Source: Candidatus Bipolaricaulis sp.
Lineage (GTDB): Bacteria; Bipolaricaulota; Bipolaricaulia; UBA7950; UBA9294
Direction: 5' to 3'
Assembly (NCBI GenBank): GCA_028713635.1
Contig: JAQTNX010000004.1
Span: 1-45,311 of the forward strand
Length of the DNA: 45,311 bases
The position numbers were made by a program, and so were the translations under genes. Below the pieces are notes generated by a model, which worked only from the letters and a program-made list of their open reading frames with translations, ran no database searches and was not told where the DNA came from. Shown piece by piece: positions 37,138 through 44,889 of the stretch. The number at the start of each line of letters is the position of its first letter. Positions within the stretch are counted from its first letter, which is position 1.

Positions 37138-37992
37138 GTGATGGCTCTTCCGCGCAACGCGTGCCGCGATTGTGCTGAGGGTGGACGGCCGCAGACCGAC
37201 AAAGGCGGCAACCTCTTGTAGCGTGTACTCGTGGACGCGCGTAGCGGCGTGGATCTGAAGGTCCCGCGCCCCTCTGTCGAGAACACGCGAGAACAGCTCC
37301 GCCAAACTCGGCCGAGTTACAGGCCGCTCGCGCCGCGGCAGTTCTCTCGCCGCCTCGTGGTCAGAGAGGAGCGGCTTGAGCTCTGCAACGAAGTCGTCGC
37401 CGCCGAGCAGTATCCCACCGCGCAGTTCAGTCCAGACATCAACGTCGCGACCATTCTCGACGAACCCGCGATAGATGCGCGTCGCGCGGCGCGGATCGCG
37501 ATCGAGTTGCTCGAGAATCCAGCCTGCCGTGAGGAACAGCGGAGCCCCGACAAGCGCAGCTGTTGCACGGTAGCTCGACCACCGCCAGTCCTTCGCCGAG
37601 CGAACCATCTCGGCGCGCACAGGGTTCAGCACGACGTACCGTGCAAGTTCCAGGAGGTGACTCTCCTTCTCGACCACGATCGCCTTGAACCGCCCCTGCA
37701 GCACATGGCCGCTACGCATGTGCCGTCGGTTGAAGGCCTGGGTGTAGACACCGTTCAGGTGTCGCATCCCCCGCGACAGATTCGGCTCCGGCGTTTCGAC
37801 GAGCAGGTGGTAGTGATTCGTCATCAAGCAGTAGCCATGGCAGATCCAACCGAAGCGCTCCACCGTGTCCGCGAGGGTCTGCAGAAACAACTTCCGGTCA
37901 GGATCGACGAGAAAGATGTCCTGCCGCGCATTGCCGCGACTCGTCACGTGATAGACCGCTCCCTCGTACTCCAGTCGCAACGGACGTGCCAT
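37129..37992 (-). CDS. REP-associated tyrosine transposase (Y1_Tnp/IS200-like, RAYT)
   Basis: MARPLRLEYEGAVYHVTSRGNARQDIF; WICHGYCLMTNHYHLLVETPEPNLSRGMRHLNGVYTQAFNRRH..GHVLQGRFKAIVVEKESHLLELARYVVLNPVRA. Confidence 0.95.
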   Translation of the reverse strand: MARPLRLEYEGAVYHVTSRGNARQDIFLVDPDRKLFLQTLADTVERFGWICHGYCLMTNHYHLLVETPEPNLSRGMRHLNGVYTQAFNRRHMRSGHVLQGRFKAIVVEKESHLLELARYVVLNPVRAEMVRSAKDWRWSSYRATAALVGAPLFLTAGWILEQLDRDPRRATRIYRGFVENGRDVDVWTELRGGILLGGDDFVAELKPLLSDHEAARELPRRERPVTRPSLAELFSRVLDRGARDLQIHAATRVHEYTLQEVAAFVGLRPSTLSTIAARVARKSHHQE

Positions 37993-38018
37993 GGCGGCAG
38001 TCTACTCGAAGTGAGGTG

Positions 38019-38044
38019 AAGAGTGAAGATCTGACCCCATCGCC
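38019..38044 (+). repeat. CTGACCCC-tag repeat copy (right end of RAYT unit)
   Basis: AAGAGTGAAGATCTGACCCCATCGCC. Confidence 0.85.
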
Positions 38045-38045
38045 C

Positions 38046-38140
38046 GAAGCTCCTGCTTCTCGCGCATGCCATCTACGAAAGCATGGAGCCGTTCCGCGCT
38101 CCCGCCGAGGAGGTGGGTTGACATTCGATACAGCATCTGA
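38046..38140 (+). pseudogene. IS110-family transposase C-terminal tail plus right-end remnant, copy A
   Basis: KLLLLAHAIYESMEPFRAPAEEVG*; 33 nt identical then diverged relative to 38263-38358. Confidence 0.6.
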
Positions 38141-38358
38141 CCTCAGCGCTTATTCGAAGCGACTCTGTCTGCTGCCCGCTTCAACCCCGGCATCCGCGCC
38201 ATCTACCGCCGACTGAAGGACGAGGGCAAGCCGGACAAGGTTGCACGGATCGCCGCAGCGCGGAAGCTCCTGCTTCTCGCGCATGCCATCTACGAGAGTG
38301 GAGACTGCTTCAGATCTCCCACCGAGGAGGTGAGTTGACTTCCGATACAGCATCTGAC
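38141..38358 (+). pseudogene. IS110-family transposase C-terminal fragment plus right-end remnant, copy B
   Basis: TLSAARFNPGIRAIYRRLKDEGKPDKVARIAAARKLLLLAHAIYESGDCFRSPTEEVS*, the typical IS110/IS116/IS902 C-terminus. Confidence 0.75.
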
Positions 38359-38380
38359 TCCCGCGCCTCTCCTAGACATC

Positions 38381-38406
38381 AAGAGTAAAGAGCTGACCCC
38401 ATCGCC
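38381..38406 (+). repeat. CTGACCCC-tag repeat copy
   Basis: AAGAGTAAAGAGCTGACCCCATCGCC. Confidence 0.7.
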
Positions 38407-38484
38407 TCACGAAAGGCCATGGTAGACCCTACCGCGCCGCTGTAGCGTCGCAGCTCGCTGCGACGTTGTTCCGCGCGTTGGGAT

Positions 38485-38520
38485 GCGTGATAGCAAGACC
38501 TGACCCCGCCGCCTGACCCC
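38485..38520 (+). repeat. CTGACCCC-tag repeat copy at the truncation point of the IS110 fragment
   Basis: GCGTGATAGCAAGACCTGACCCCGCCGCCTGACCCC. Confidence 0.75.
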
Positions 38521-39189
38521 CTCCTCGATGATCCTGGCGTACTTCACTCCCACGCTTGGGATCTGGCGAATCGTCGCCCGACGCAGTCGTGCGAGTCGCC
38601 GCAGGTCGTCGCGGAAGCTGAGGAACCTCAGGAACCAGAGGTTGTCGGCATCGTGAGTCGCCGCGAGGAGTTCGGGAGAGACGGCCTGAAGATCGACCTG
38701 CAGCCGATTCAGCACGCGCAGCTTCTCGGTGACGAGTTGGCGGCGACGGCGGCTCAGCCGCTTCAGCTTCTCGTTCACTTCGGGTGCCGGGAGCACCTCT
38801 TGCAGCACGTCCTTCGCCATCGGCAGCTGGTCGCGGAGGTGGAACAGCTCGAGGATCTTCCGCGCGTCGATCGGGTCGGTCTTTGCCGCCCCAGGAAACA
38901 CTTCCTTGAACCGAGCGAGCTTCAGGTTGTTGACGTTGAACAGCCGGTAGCCTTTCTCCTGAACCAGGCGATCGAGAGGACGGGCGTAGCCGTTGTACCC
39001 CTCCATCGCCACGGCAACGGGGAACCCAAGCTCTGACCTTCGTTCCTCGACCCGACGGAAGAACTCCCGGAAGCCGGCCTCGCTGTGCGAGATGTCGAAC
39101 TCCTCGAGGAGCGATCCGTCGGGATCAGCGATCCCAACCCGATGTGCGTGGCAGCCGACATCAACGCCGACGCGAAGCTGAGACTCCAT
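38521..39189 (-). pseudogene. IS110 family transposase, N-terminal DEDD part only (copy 1)
   Basis: MESQLRVGVDVGCHAHRVGIADPDG, AMEGYNGYARPL, KTDPIDARKILELF; C-terminal Tnp_20-type domain absent. Confidence 0.9.
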
Positions 39190-39419
39190 GCGTTCCTCCT
39201 TGCAGCGCGAGTTCGCTCATCCAGGCGGTCTCGTCTACTGCTCAGAGCCACAGGTCACCCACGTTGTGAGTGCCTTAGCACCATCCCTTCGGACTTCCCT
39301 GGATGGCATAGATGACGGGGGCGGCATTTCAGAGTCGAGCGGTGTCTCCGAAGAGGCCGCGGACCCCAGGAGCCACACCCCCGTCGTGGCCAGTCTACCG
39401 CGCCGGGAGTGTCCCCGTC
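38813..39419. repeat. 607-bp direct repeat, copy 1 (IS110 5' part plus left-end noncoding region)
   Basis: Reads as identical to 39454-40060 (offset 641). Confidence 0.93.
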
Positions 39420-39453
39420 TCCGTACGAAATACGATGGTAGACCCCAGCGCTT

Positions 39454-39830
39454 TTCGCCATCGGCAGCTGGTCGCGGAGGTGGAACAGCTCGAGGATCTT
39501 CCGCGCGTCGATCGGGTCGGTCTTTGCCGCCCCAGGAAACACTTCCTTGAACCGAGCGAGCTTCAGGTTGTTGACGTTGAACAGCCGGTAGCCTTTCTCC
39601 TGAACCAGGCGATCGAGAGGACGGGCGTAGCCGTTGTACCCCTCCATCGCCACGGCAACGGGGAACCCAAGCTCTGACCTTCGTTCCTCGACCCGACGGA
39701 AGAACTCCCGGAAGCCGGCCTCGCTGTGCGAGATGTCGAACTCCTCGAGGAGCGATCCGTCGGGATCAGCGATCCCAACCCGATGTGCGTGGCAGCCGAC
39801 ATCAACGCCGACGCGAAGCTGAGACTCCAT
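39454..39830 (-). pseudogene. IS110 family transposase N-terminal fragment (copy 2)
   Basis: Same MESQLRVGVDVG...HLRDQLPMAK, then homology stops. Confidence 0.9.
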
Positions 39831-40060
39831 GCGTTCCTCCTTGCAGCGCGAGTTCGCTCATCCAGGCGGTCTCGTCTACTGCTCAGAGCCACAGGTCACC
39901 CACGTTGTGAGTGCCTTAGCACCATCCCTTCGGACTTCCCTGGATGGCATAGATGACGGGGGCGGCATTTCAGAGTCGAGCGGTGTCTCCGAAGAGGCCG
40001 CGGACCCCAGGAGCCACACCCCCGTCGTGGCCAGTCTACCGCGCCGGGAGTGTCCCCGTC
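39454..40060. repeat. 607-bp direct repeat, copy 2
   Basis: See copy 1. Confidence 0.93.
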
Positions 40061-40230
40061 ACTGCACGGAATCCGATGGTAGACCCTGCCGCCCGCTCTG
40101 TCTCGAAAGAGGCCTTGCGCGGCAAGGCCATCATCAGGGTGTGATACGTCAGGAGGCCGAACCACGAGCCGCGGTGTGCAAGCAGCCTTCTCTCGGCCGC
40201 GAGGAAGCAGCATTGACTGTCAGAGCTGAT

Positions 40231-40257
40231 GCGTGATCACAGGGCCTGACCCCGGCG
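40231..40257 (+). repeat. CTGACCCC-tag repeat copy
   Basis: GCGTGATCACAGGGCCTGACCCCGGCG. Confidence 0.7.
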
Positions 40258-40261
40258 GTAT

Positions 40262-41310
40262 CTACCCCGGCTTCTGCAGTCGAGCGACATACGCGTTGAC
40301 GAACGCCCGAGCAGCTCTCTCACCAGGGGACATCGTTGATACGGCGCCGGGTTGCGTGAGGCGCAGCAGTGTCTTCGCGTCTTCTCGCCCCGGGTGAGCC
40401 ACCCTGTTCCGCACTGAGTTCATCTCAAGCGCTATGGAGCATTCATCGTCAGAGATGGCGAGCAGCCTGGCTGCCCGCCTGATCTCGTCAGCCTGGTACG
40501 CTTCGCGTAGCTTCTCAATCGACTTTGCGGCCGCTACGACTGCTGCCACCGCTGCCGCGCGAGCGCGTGGGTTCGCTGCCGAGTTCGGGATGTCAAGGGT
40601 AGACAGCTCCCGGCAGAGGTCGACAGCGACGTTCCCCTGTGCCTCTTCCAGTCCCTCCCTGTGGTCCTCCCTCCAGCCCTGGGCCATGTGATCCGAGACA
40701 AGTTCGATGGCGCGAAACAAACTGATGAGCACAAAAGCAGACACAGGCGCCACTGATTGCACCGCCATCAAGGAATGTGCGTCCTGCAGCATTGCCAGGC
40801 CCTTCTTGACAACCTCATCCGCCTCACAAAGGCGTGCGATCGCGACTGCCTGGTTGGCCATGGATACTGGCAAGGGCTCGGGCGTCAACAGCCTGAGCCA
40901 GGCTGGATAGGAAAAGGGGGTGCTGGAGACACGTTCGCCGGACCGAGCGACCCCGGTCAACTCGAAATCGTAGGCTGGCGCATCAGTGGCGAGCGCAAGA
41001 CACATGCAGGCAGCCTGGATGGCCCCTGTGCCAGATCGCTCAGCGGTGTCCTCGTCCGCGGCGGCTACGACGACGCGAGCCGTATGCGTACTACTGACCG
41101 CGAAGTGCGGTGGGTTCCATTGGACTCCGGGAGTGGACAGCTTGGCTCGCAGTTCGGTCTCCGATGCGAGAATAGACCGCTGCCGTCCGTCGCCGATGCC
41201 GAAGGACAGAACGTAACGCCGCCGATCGAGACCGGTGTCGAAGGGAGAAACGGTCCGACGACAAGCCCACCAACCTGCCACTCCTGTTGACTGGCTTCCG
41301 CTGTTGTCAT
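40262..41310 (-). CDS. uncharacterised protein with possible HEPN-type C-terminal motif; probable frameshift near the N-terminus
   Basis: C-terminal ECSIALEMNSVRNRVAHPGRED (R-x4-H-like); frame open through 40262-41440, but the plausible start MTTAEASQQEWQVGGLVVGPFLPSTPVSIGGVTFCP (41310) is in another frame. Confidence 0.5.
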
Positions 41311-41406
41311 ATAAGAGGAGTATACGCGAGGGAGCGGAAACGTGTGAGCTTGAGGCTGCGGACGGGCCGTGAGGGCGCCGGGGGCAGATCTCGAGGGTCA
41401 GGGTGT

Positions 41407-41432
41407 GAGGGTCAGTTCTTGATATCACGCAC
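41407..41432 (-). repeat. CTGACCCC-tag repeat copy (inverted relative to 40231-40257)
   Basis: GAGGGTCAGTTCTTGATATCACGCAC. Confidence 0.6.
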
Positions 41433-41463
41433 CTCCCCACGCTGCCAAGGAGCGCCCTCGCCC

Positions 41464-41508
41464 ACCCGGATGCGGCATACTCCTCGTTGCCGATGGCTAG
41501 TGCCGTAT
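41464..41508. repeat. imperfect direct repeat flanking a membrane-protein gene, left copy
   Basis: ACCCGGATGCGGCATACTCCTCGTTGCCGATGGCTAGTGCCGTAT vs 41975-42020. Confidence 0.65.
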
Positions 41509-41535
41509 TGGGAAGCCGCGAGGTCTTCCGGGGCT

Positions 41536-41958
41536 ATGACTACGAATCTACTCGTCAAGGTCTTGGTGACGGTTGGCAGCGCTGCATCTATTGGCTTTGG
41601 AGTCTGGCACTTCTTCGTGCCCACGTGGTGGAAGTGGTACTCGTACATCGACCCGAGCGCGACGGAGCTCGTGCTGGCGGTTCGGGCCATCAACGCGTTC
41701 TTCTCTCTCTCGCTTGTGTTGTTCGGCGTGGTGAACGTCTTGCTGGTCTGCGGGGGCAGGTCGAACCGGTACTCGATCGTCGTCGTGCTCGCTGCGACGT
41801 GCGTCTTGTGGCTGACGAGGGTGGTGTTCCAGCTCGTCTATCCACAAGGTTCGGCCAACCCCATCCTCCAGTACGGGATGCTGGCGGCATTCATCGTCGT
41901 CTTCTTGTGCTATGCGGCTTCGCTCGCCATCGTGGCGTTGGGAAAGCCTCTCGCCTAG
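41536..41958 (+). CDS. small integral membrane protein (4 TM)
   Basis: MTTNLLVKVLVTVGSAASIGFGVWHFFVPTWWKWYSYIDPSATELVLAVRAINAFFSLSLVLFGVVNVLL... Confidence 0.75.
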   Translation: MTTNLLVKVLVTVGSAASIGFGVWHFFVPTWWKWYSYIDPSATELVLAVRAINAFFSLSLVLFGVVNVLLVCGGRSNRYSIVVVLAATCVLWLTRVVFQLVYPQGSANPILQYGMLAAFIVVFLCYAASLAIVALGKPLA

Positions 41959-41974
41959 CACGGCGGAAGCAGCG

Positions 41975-42020
41975 ACCCGCATGCGGCATACTCGTCGTAG
42001 CCCCATGAGCAGCGCCGAAT
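41975..42020. repeat. imperfect direct repeat, right copy
   Basis: ACCCGCATGCGGCATACTCGTCGTAGCCCCATGAGCAGCGCCGAAT. Confidence 0.65.
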
Positions 42021-42029
42021 GAGGGACGT

Positions 42030-42058
42030 CGGGGTCAAATCCTGCAATCACGCATTCC
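42030..42058 (-). repeat. CTGACCCC-tag repeat copy upstream of the abiE operon
   Basis: CGGGGTCAAATCCTGCAATCACGCATTCC (reverse: GGAATGCGTGATTGCAGGATTTGACCCCG). Confidence 0.7.
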
Positions 42059-42084
42059 TGGACCACAGACCGTGCGGCCGCTGT

Positions 42085-42113
42085 TTGACCTGCGGGAGCG
42101 GGGGTGATATCCT
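42085..42113 (+). promoter_or_regulatory. putative sigma70-type promoter of the abiE operon
   Basis: TTGACC - 17 nt - TATCCT. Confidence 0.55.
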
Positions 42114-42123
42114 GGGCATCGAA

Positions 42124-42144
42124 AGTAACCCTCAGGAGGTTACT
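42124..42144. promoter_or_regulatory. candidate AbiEi operator
   Basis: AGTAACC-CTCAGGA-GGTTACT inverted repeat overlapping the AGGAGG RBS just after the predicted promoter. Confidence 0.5.
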
Positions 42145-42147
42145 CCA

Positions 42148-42966
42148 ATGACACAGAATATCACAGAGCTCGGTCCGCGGGAGGCGGAGTTCCTCTCTCG
42201 CATGGCGGCTTTCGAGCGCGGAGTCTTCACTTCGGCGAAGGCGGCGGAGTTCTGGGGGAGCCCCAACTACACCAAGGCCGTTCTCCATGAGCTCGTCAAG
42301 AAGGGCTGGGTCGCGCGTCTGGTGCGGGGAACGTATCTCGTGATTCCGCTCGAGGCGGGGCCGGCGCGCCTCTGGTCGGAGACGGCGGCGGTGGTGGCTC
42401 AGCACCTTGTCCGGCCATCGGCTGTTGCGTACTGGTCGGCGCTTCACTACTGGAACCTAACGGAACAGGCTCCCCGAACGACGTTTGTCCAGACCCCAAC
42501 GCGCCGCTCGCGCCGGGAGGTGGACGTGCTCGGGATGCGCTTTCGTTTCGTCACCGTAGCCGAGAGCAGGTTCTTTGGGCTCGCCACGCGGGCCGTAGGG
42601 GGCCGCCCTGTGGTCGTGACAGACCGCGAGAAGACCCTGATCGACGCTGCGGATCGGCCGGAGCTGTCGGGGGGAGTCGTTCAGCTGGCCGAGGCATTGC
42701 GCCAGGGGGCCAGAGACGTCGACTGGGCGAGGCTTGATGCCCACCTTGCGCGGTTCGGGGTTGGCACGGTCTACAAGAGGCTTGGGTTCTTGGTTGAAGC
42801 CCTGAGGATCCCGGCGCCCGGCGTCGAGGCGCGACTGGATGCGTGGCGATCGCACCTCACAGCCGGAATCTCGCTCCTGGAGCCCGGCGGAGTGGCTGAG
42901 GGACGCGTGGTAACCCGATGGCGGATTCGCGTGAACGTCAGAGGGTTTGAGGAGCCCGGGGCATGA
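42148..42966 (+). CDS. abiEi: type IV toxin-antitoxin system AbiEi family antitoxin
   Basis: N-terminal winged-HTH (FTSAKAAEFWGSPNYTKAVLHELVKKGWVARLVRGTYLVIPLEAG), SAVAYWSALHYWNLTEQ, VTDREKTLIDAADRPEL. Confidence 0.92.
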   Translation: MTQNITELGPREAEFLSRMAAFERGVFTSAKAAEFWGSPNYTKAVLHELVKKGWVARLVRGTYLVIPLEAGPARLWSETAAVVAQHLVRPSAVAYWSALHYWNLTEQAPRTTFVQTPTRRSRREVDVLGMRFRFVTVAESRFFGLATRAVGGRPVVVTDREKTLIDAADRPELSGGVVQLAEALRQGARDVDWARLDAHLARFGVGTVYKRLGFLVEALRIPAPGVEARLDAWRSHLTAGISLLEPGGVAEGRVVTRWRIRVNVRGFEEPGA

Positions 42967-43823
42967 TCTCCGAAAGCGAGCTGCGGCGGCTGGCGGCCGG
43001 CCGCGGAGTCGATCCGCTGATCCTCAACCTGGACTACGCTCTGGGATGGTTTCTGGCCGGCCTGTACCGCGACAGGAACCTGGCCCGCCTTCTGCGGTTC
43101 AAGGGCGGCACGTGCCTCTCCAAGGCGTACTTCCCCGACTACCGCTTCTCAGAGGACCTGGACTTCACGGCTGCGCAACGCATCGACGGCGACGAAGCCG
43201 AAGATGTCGCCCGACAGGTGGCGGGCTGGAGCGAGGAAGAGAACGGCCCCGACTTCCGAGCTGCACCGCCGCTGCTTGAGACTATCTCGGACGAGTACGG
43301 GGGTGAGACCTTCGAACTGCGCGTCTACTTCCGCGGACCTCTCGCCTGGGCGGGATCGCCTCAGGCAATTCGCATGCATGTGACGCGCGACGAGCGACTC
43401 GTGATGCCGGGAGAGGACCGACCCCTGCTCCACCCATACTCCGACGCCGATCGGCTGGGAGCCCCACGCCTCGTCTGCTATTCCCTTGTGGAGATGCTTG
43501 CAGAGAAGCTCCGCGCCCTCTCCGGCCAGCGGCGCTTCGCGATCGCACGAGATGTCTACGACGTTCATCGGCTGGCTGCGGCCGGGGACAATCCAGCACT
43601 CCTCGCGGACGTGCTGCGGCAGAAGCTCGAGGCGAAGGCCATGTCGCCGGAGTCGGTGGCTCCTGCGCAGCTCGTGGCTCGGCGAGGTGAGTTCGAGCGG
43701 AACTGGGAGAGCCAGCTCGCGTACCTTCTGCCTCGTGGGCAGGCAGTTGAGTTCGCCGTTGCTTGGACCACGACCACTGATCTTCTGAAGAGCGTGGGTG
43801 ATGCCCTGCAGGGTCGAAGCTGA
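42963..43823 (+). CDS. abiEii: nucleotidyltransferase AbiEii/AbiGii toxin
   Basis: LLRFKGGTCLSKAYFPDYRFSEDLDFTA; EMLAEKLRALSGQRRFAIARDVYDVHRLA; ATGA overlap with abiEi. Confidence 0.94.
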   Translation: MISESELRRLAAGRGVDPLILNLDYALGWFLAGLYRDRNLARLLRFKGGTCLSKAYFPDYRFSEDLDFTAAQRIDGDEAEDVARQVAGWSEEENGPDFRAAPPLLETISDEYGGETFELRVYFRGPLAWAGSPQAIRMHVTRDERLVMPGEDRPLLHPYSDADRLGAPRLVCYSLVEMLAEKLRALSGQRRFAIARDVYDVHRLAAAGDNPALLADVLRQKLEAKAMSPESVAPAQLVARRGEFERNWESQLAYLLPRGQAVEFAVAWTTTTDLLKSVGDALQGRS

Positions 43824-43843
43824 CGGGGCATGGGGAGGATGTG

Positions 43844-44788
43844 ATGAGAGCGATTGTCTACGAGAGGTACGGGTCTACGGACGTTCTGGAGCTCCGCGAT
43901 GTCGAGAAGCCGAGCGTTGCCGATGACGGCGTTCTGGTGCGCATTCGCGCGGCGTCGACGAATCCGTACGACTGGCACTTCATGCGCGCGAAGCCGCTGT
44001 TCACTCGGGCGATGTTCGGGTGGTTCAAGCCGAAGGACCATCGCCTCGGCGCCGATCTGGCGGGCGAGGTTGAGGCGGTGGGCAAGGACGTGACGCGGTT
44101 CCACGTCGGCGACCCCGTGTTTGGCGAAGGCGTCGGGGCGTTCGCCGAGTACACGTGCGTTCCGGAGCGTTGGCTGGCGAAGAAGCCGACGAACCTGTCG
44201 TTCGAGCAGGCGGCCGCGGTGCCGATGGCCGCCGGTACGGCCCTCCAGGGCTTGCGCGACGGCGGCAAGATCCAGGCCGGGCAGAAGGTCCTGGTGAACG
44301 GCGCGTCGGGCGGCGTGGGCACGTTCGCGGTTCAGATCGCGAAAGCGTTGGGCGCCGAGGTCACCGGCGTCTGCAGCACGAAGAACGTCGAGATGGTCAA
44401 GAAGCTCGGCGCCGATCGCGTGGTCGACTACACGCGCGCGGACTTCACGCGTGGCGAGGCTTGCTACGACCTCTTGCTCGACACGATCGGCAATCGGTCG
44501 CTCCACGCGTGCCGCCGCGTGCTCGCTCCGAAGGCCGTCTACGTCTTCATCGGCGGGCCGATGCGCCATCTCGTCGCCTCGATGCTCGCCGGCCCGTTCG
44601 TGAGCCAGGACGTGAAGGCCGTCGTGGCGAAGCGCAGCTCGGCCGACCTCGAGTTCCTCTCGGGCCTCATCGAAGCCGGGAAGGTCACGCCCGTGATCGA
44701 CCGCACCTACCCGCTCGCCGAGGTCCCCGCCGCCATCCGCTACCTCGAGGAAGGCCACGCCCGCGGGAAGATCGTCATCACGATCTGA
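43844..44788 (+). CDS. NAD(P)-dependent zinc-type alcohol dehydrogenase/quinone oxidoreductase family (MDR)
   Basis: MRAIVYERYGSTDVLELRDVEKP; VLVNGASGGVGTFAVQIAKALGAEVTGVCSTKNVEMVKKLGADRVVDY. Confidence 0.94.
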   Translation: MRAIVYERYGSTDVLELRDVEKPSVADDGVLVRIRAASTNPYDWHFMRAKPLFTRAMFGWFKPKDHRLGADLAGEVEAVGKDVTRFHVGDPVFGEGVGAFAEYTCVPERWLAKKPTNLSFEQAAAVPMAAGTALQGLRDGGKIQAGQKVLVNGASGGVGTFAVQIAKALGAEVTGVCSTKNVEMVKKLGADRVVDYTRADFTRGEACYDLLLDTIGNRSLHACRRVLAPKAVYVFIGGPMRHLVASMLAGPFVSQDVKAVVAKRSSADLEFLSGLIEAGKVTPVIDRTYPLAEVPAAIRYLEEGHARGKIVITI

Positions 44789-44889
44789 CACGCCACGCCC
44801 TGAGCTTGGCCGGCCTCTCGCGGCGACGATCGCGAGACGGGACGGCGGGACACTCGCACCCTTCCACTCCGGGCAGAGAAGGGGGATGC

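Larger units (their letters stand above)
37086..38044 (-). mobile_element. RAYT/IS200-like single-ORF mobile unit with inverted terminal tags
   Basis: Transposase ORF bounded by GATGGGGTCAGATCTTCA (left, twice) and TGAAGATCTGACCCCATC (right). Confidence 0.7.

Noticed and set aside
37086-40257. CRISPR-like direct repeats
   Set aside because: Repeats are either adjacent tandem copies, IS fragments or irregularly spaced tags; no regular spacer pattern and no cas genes
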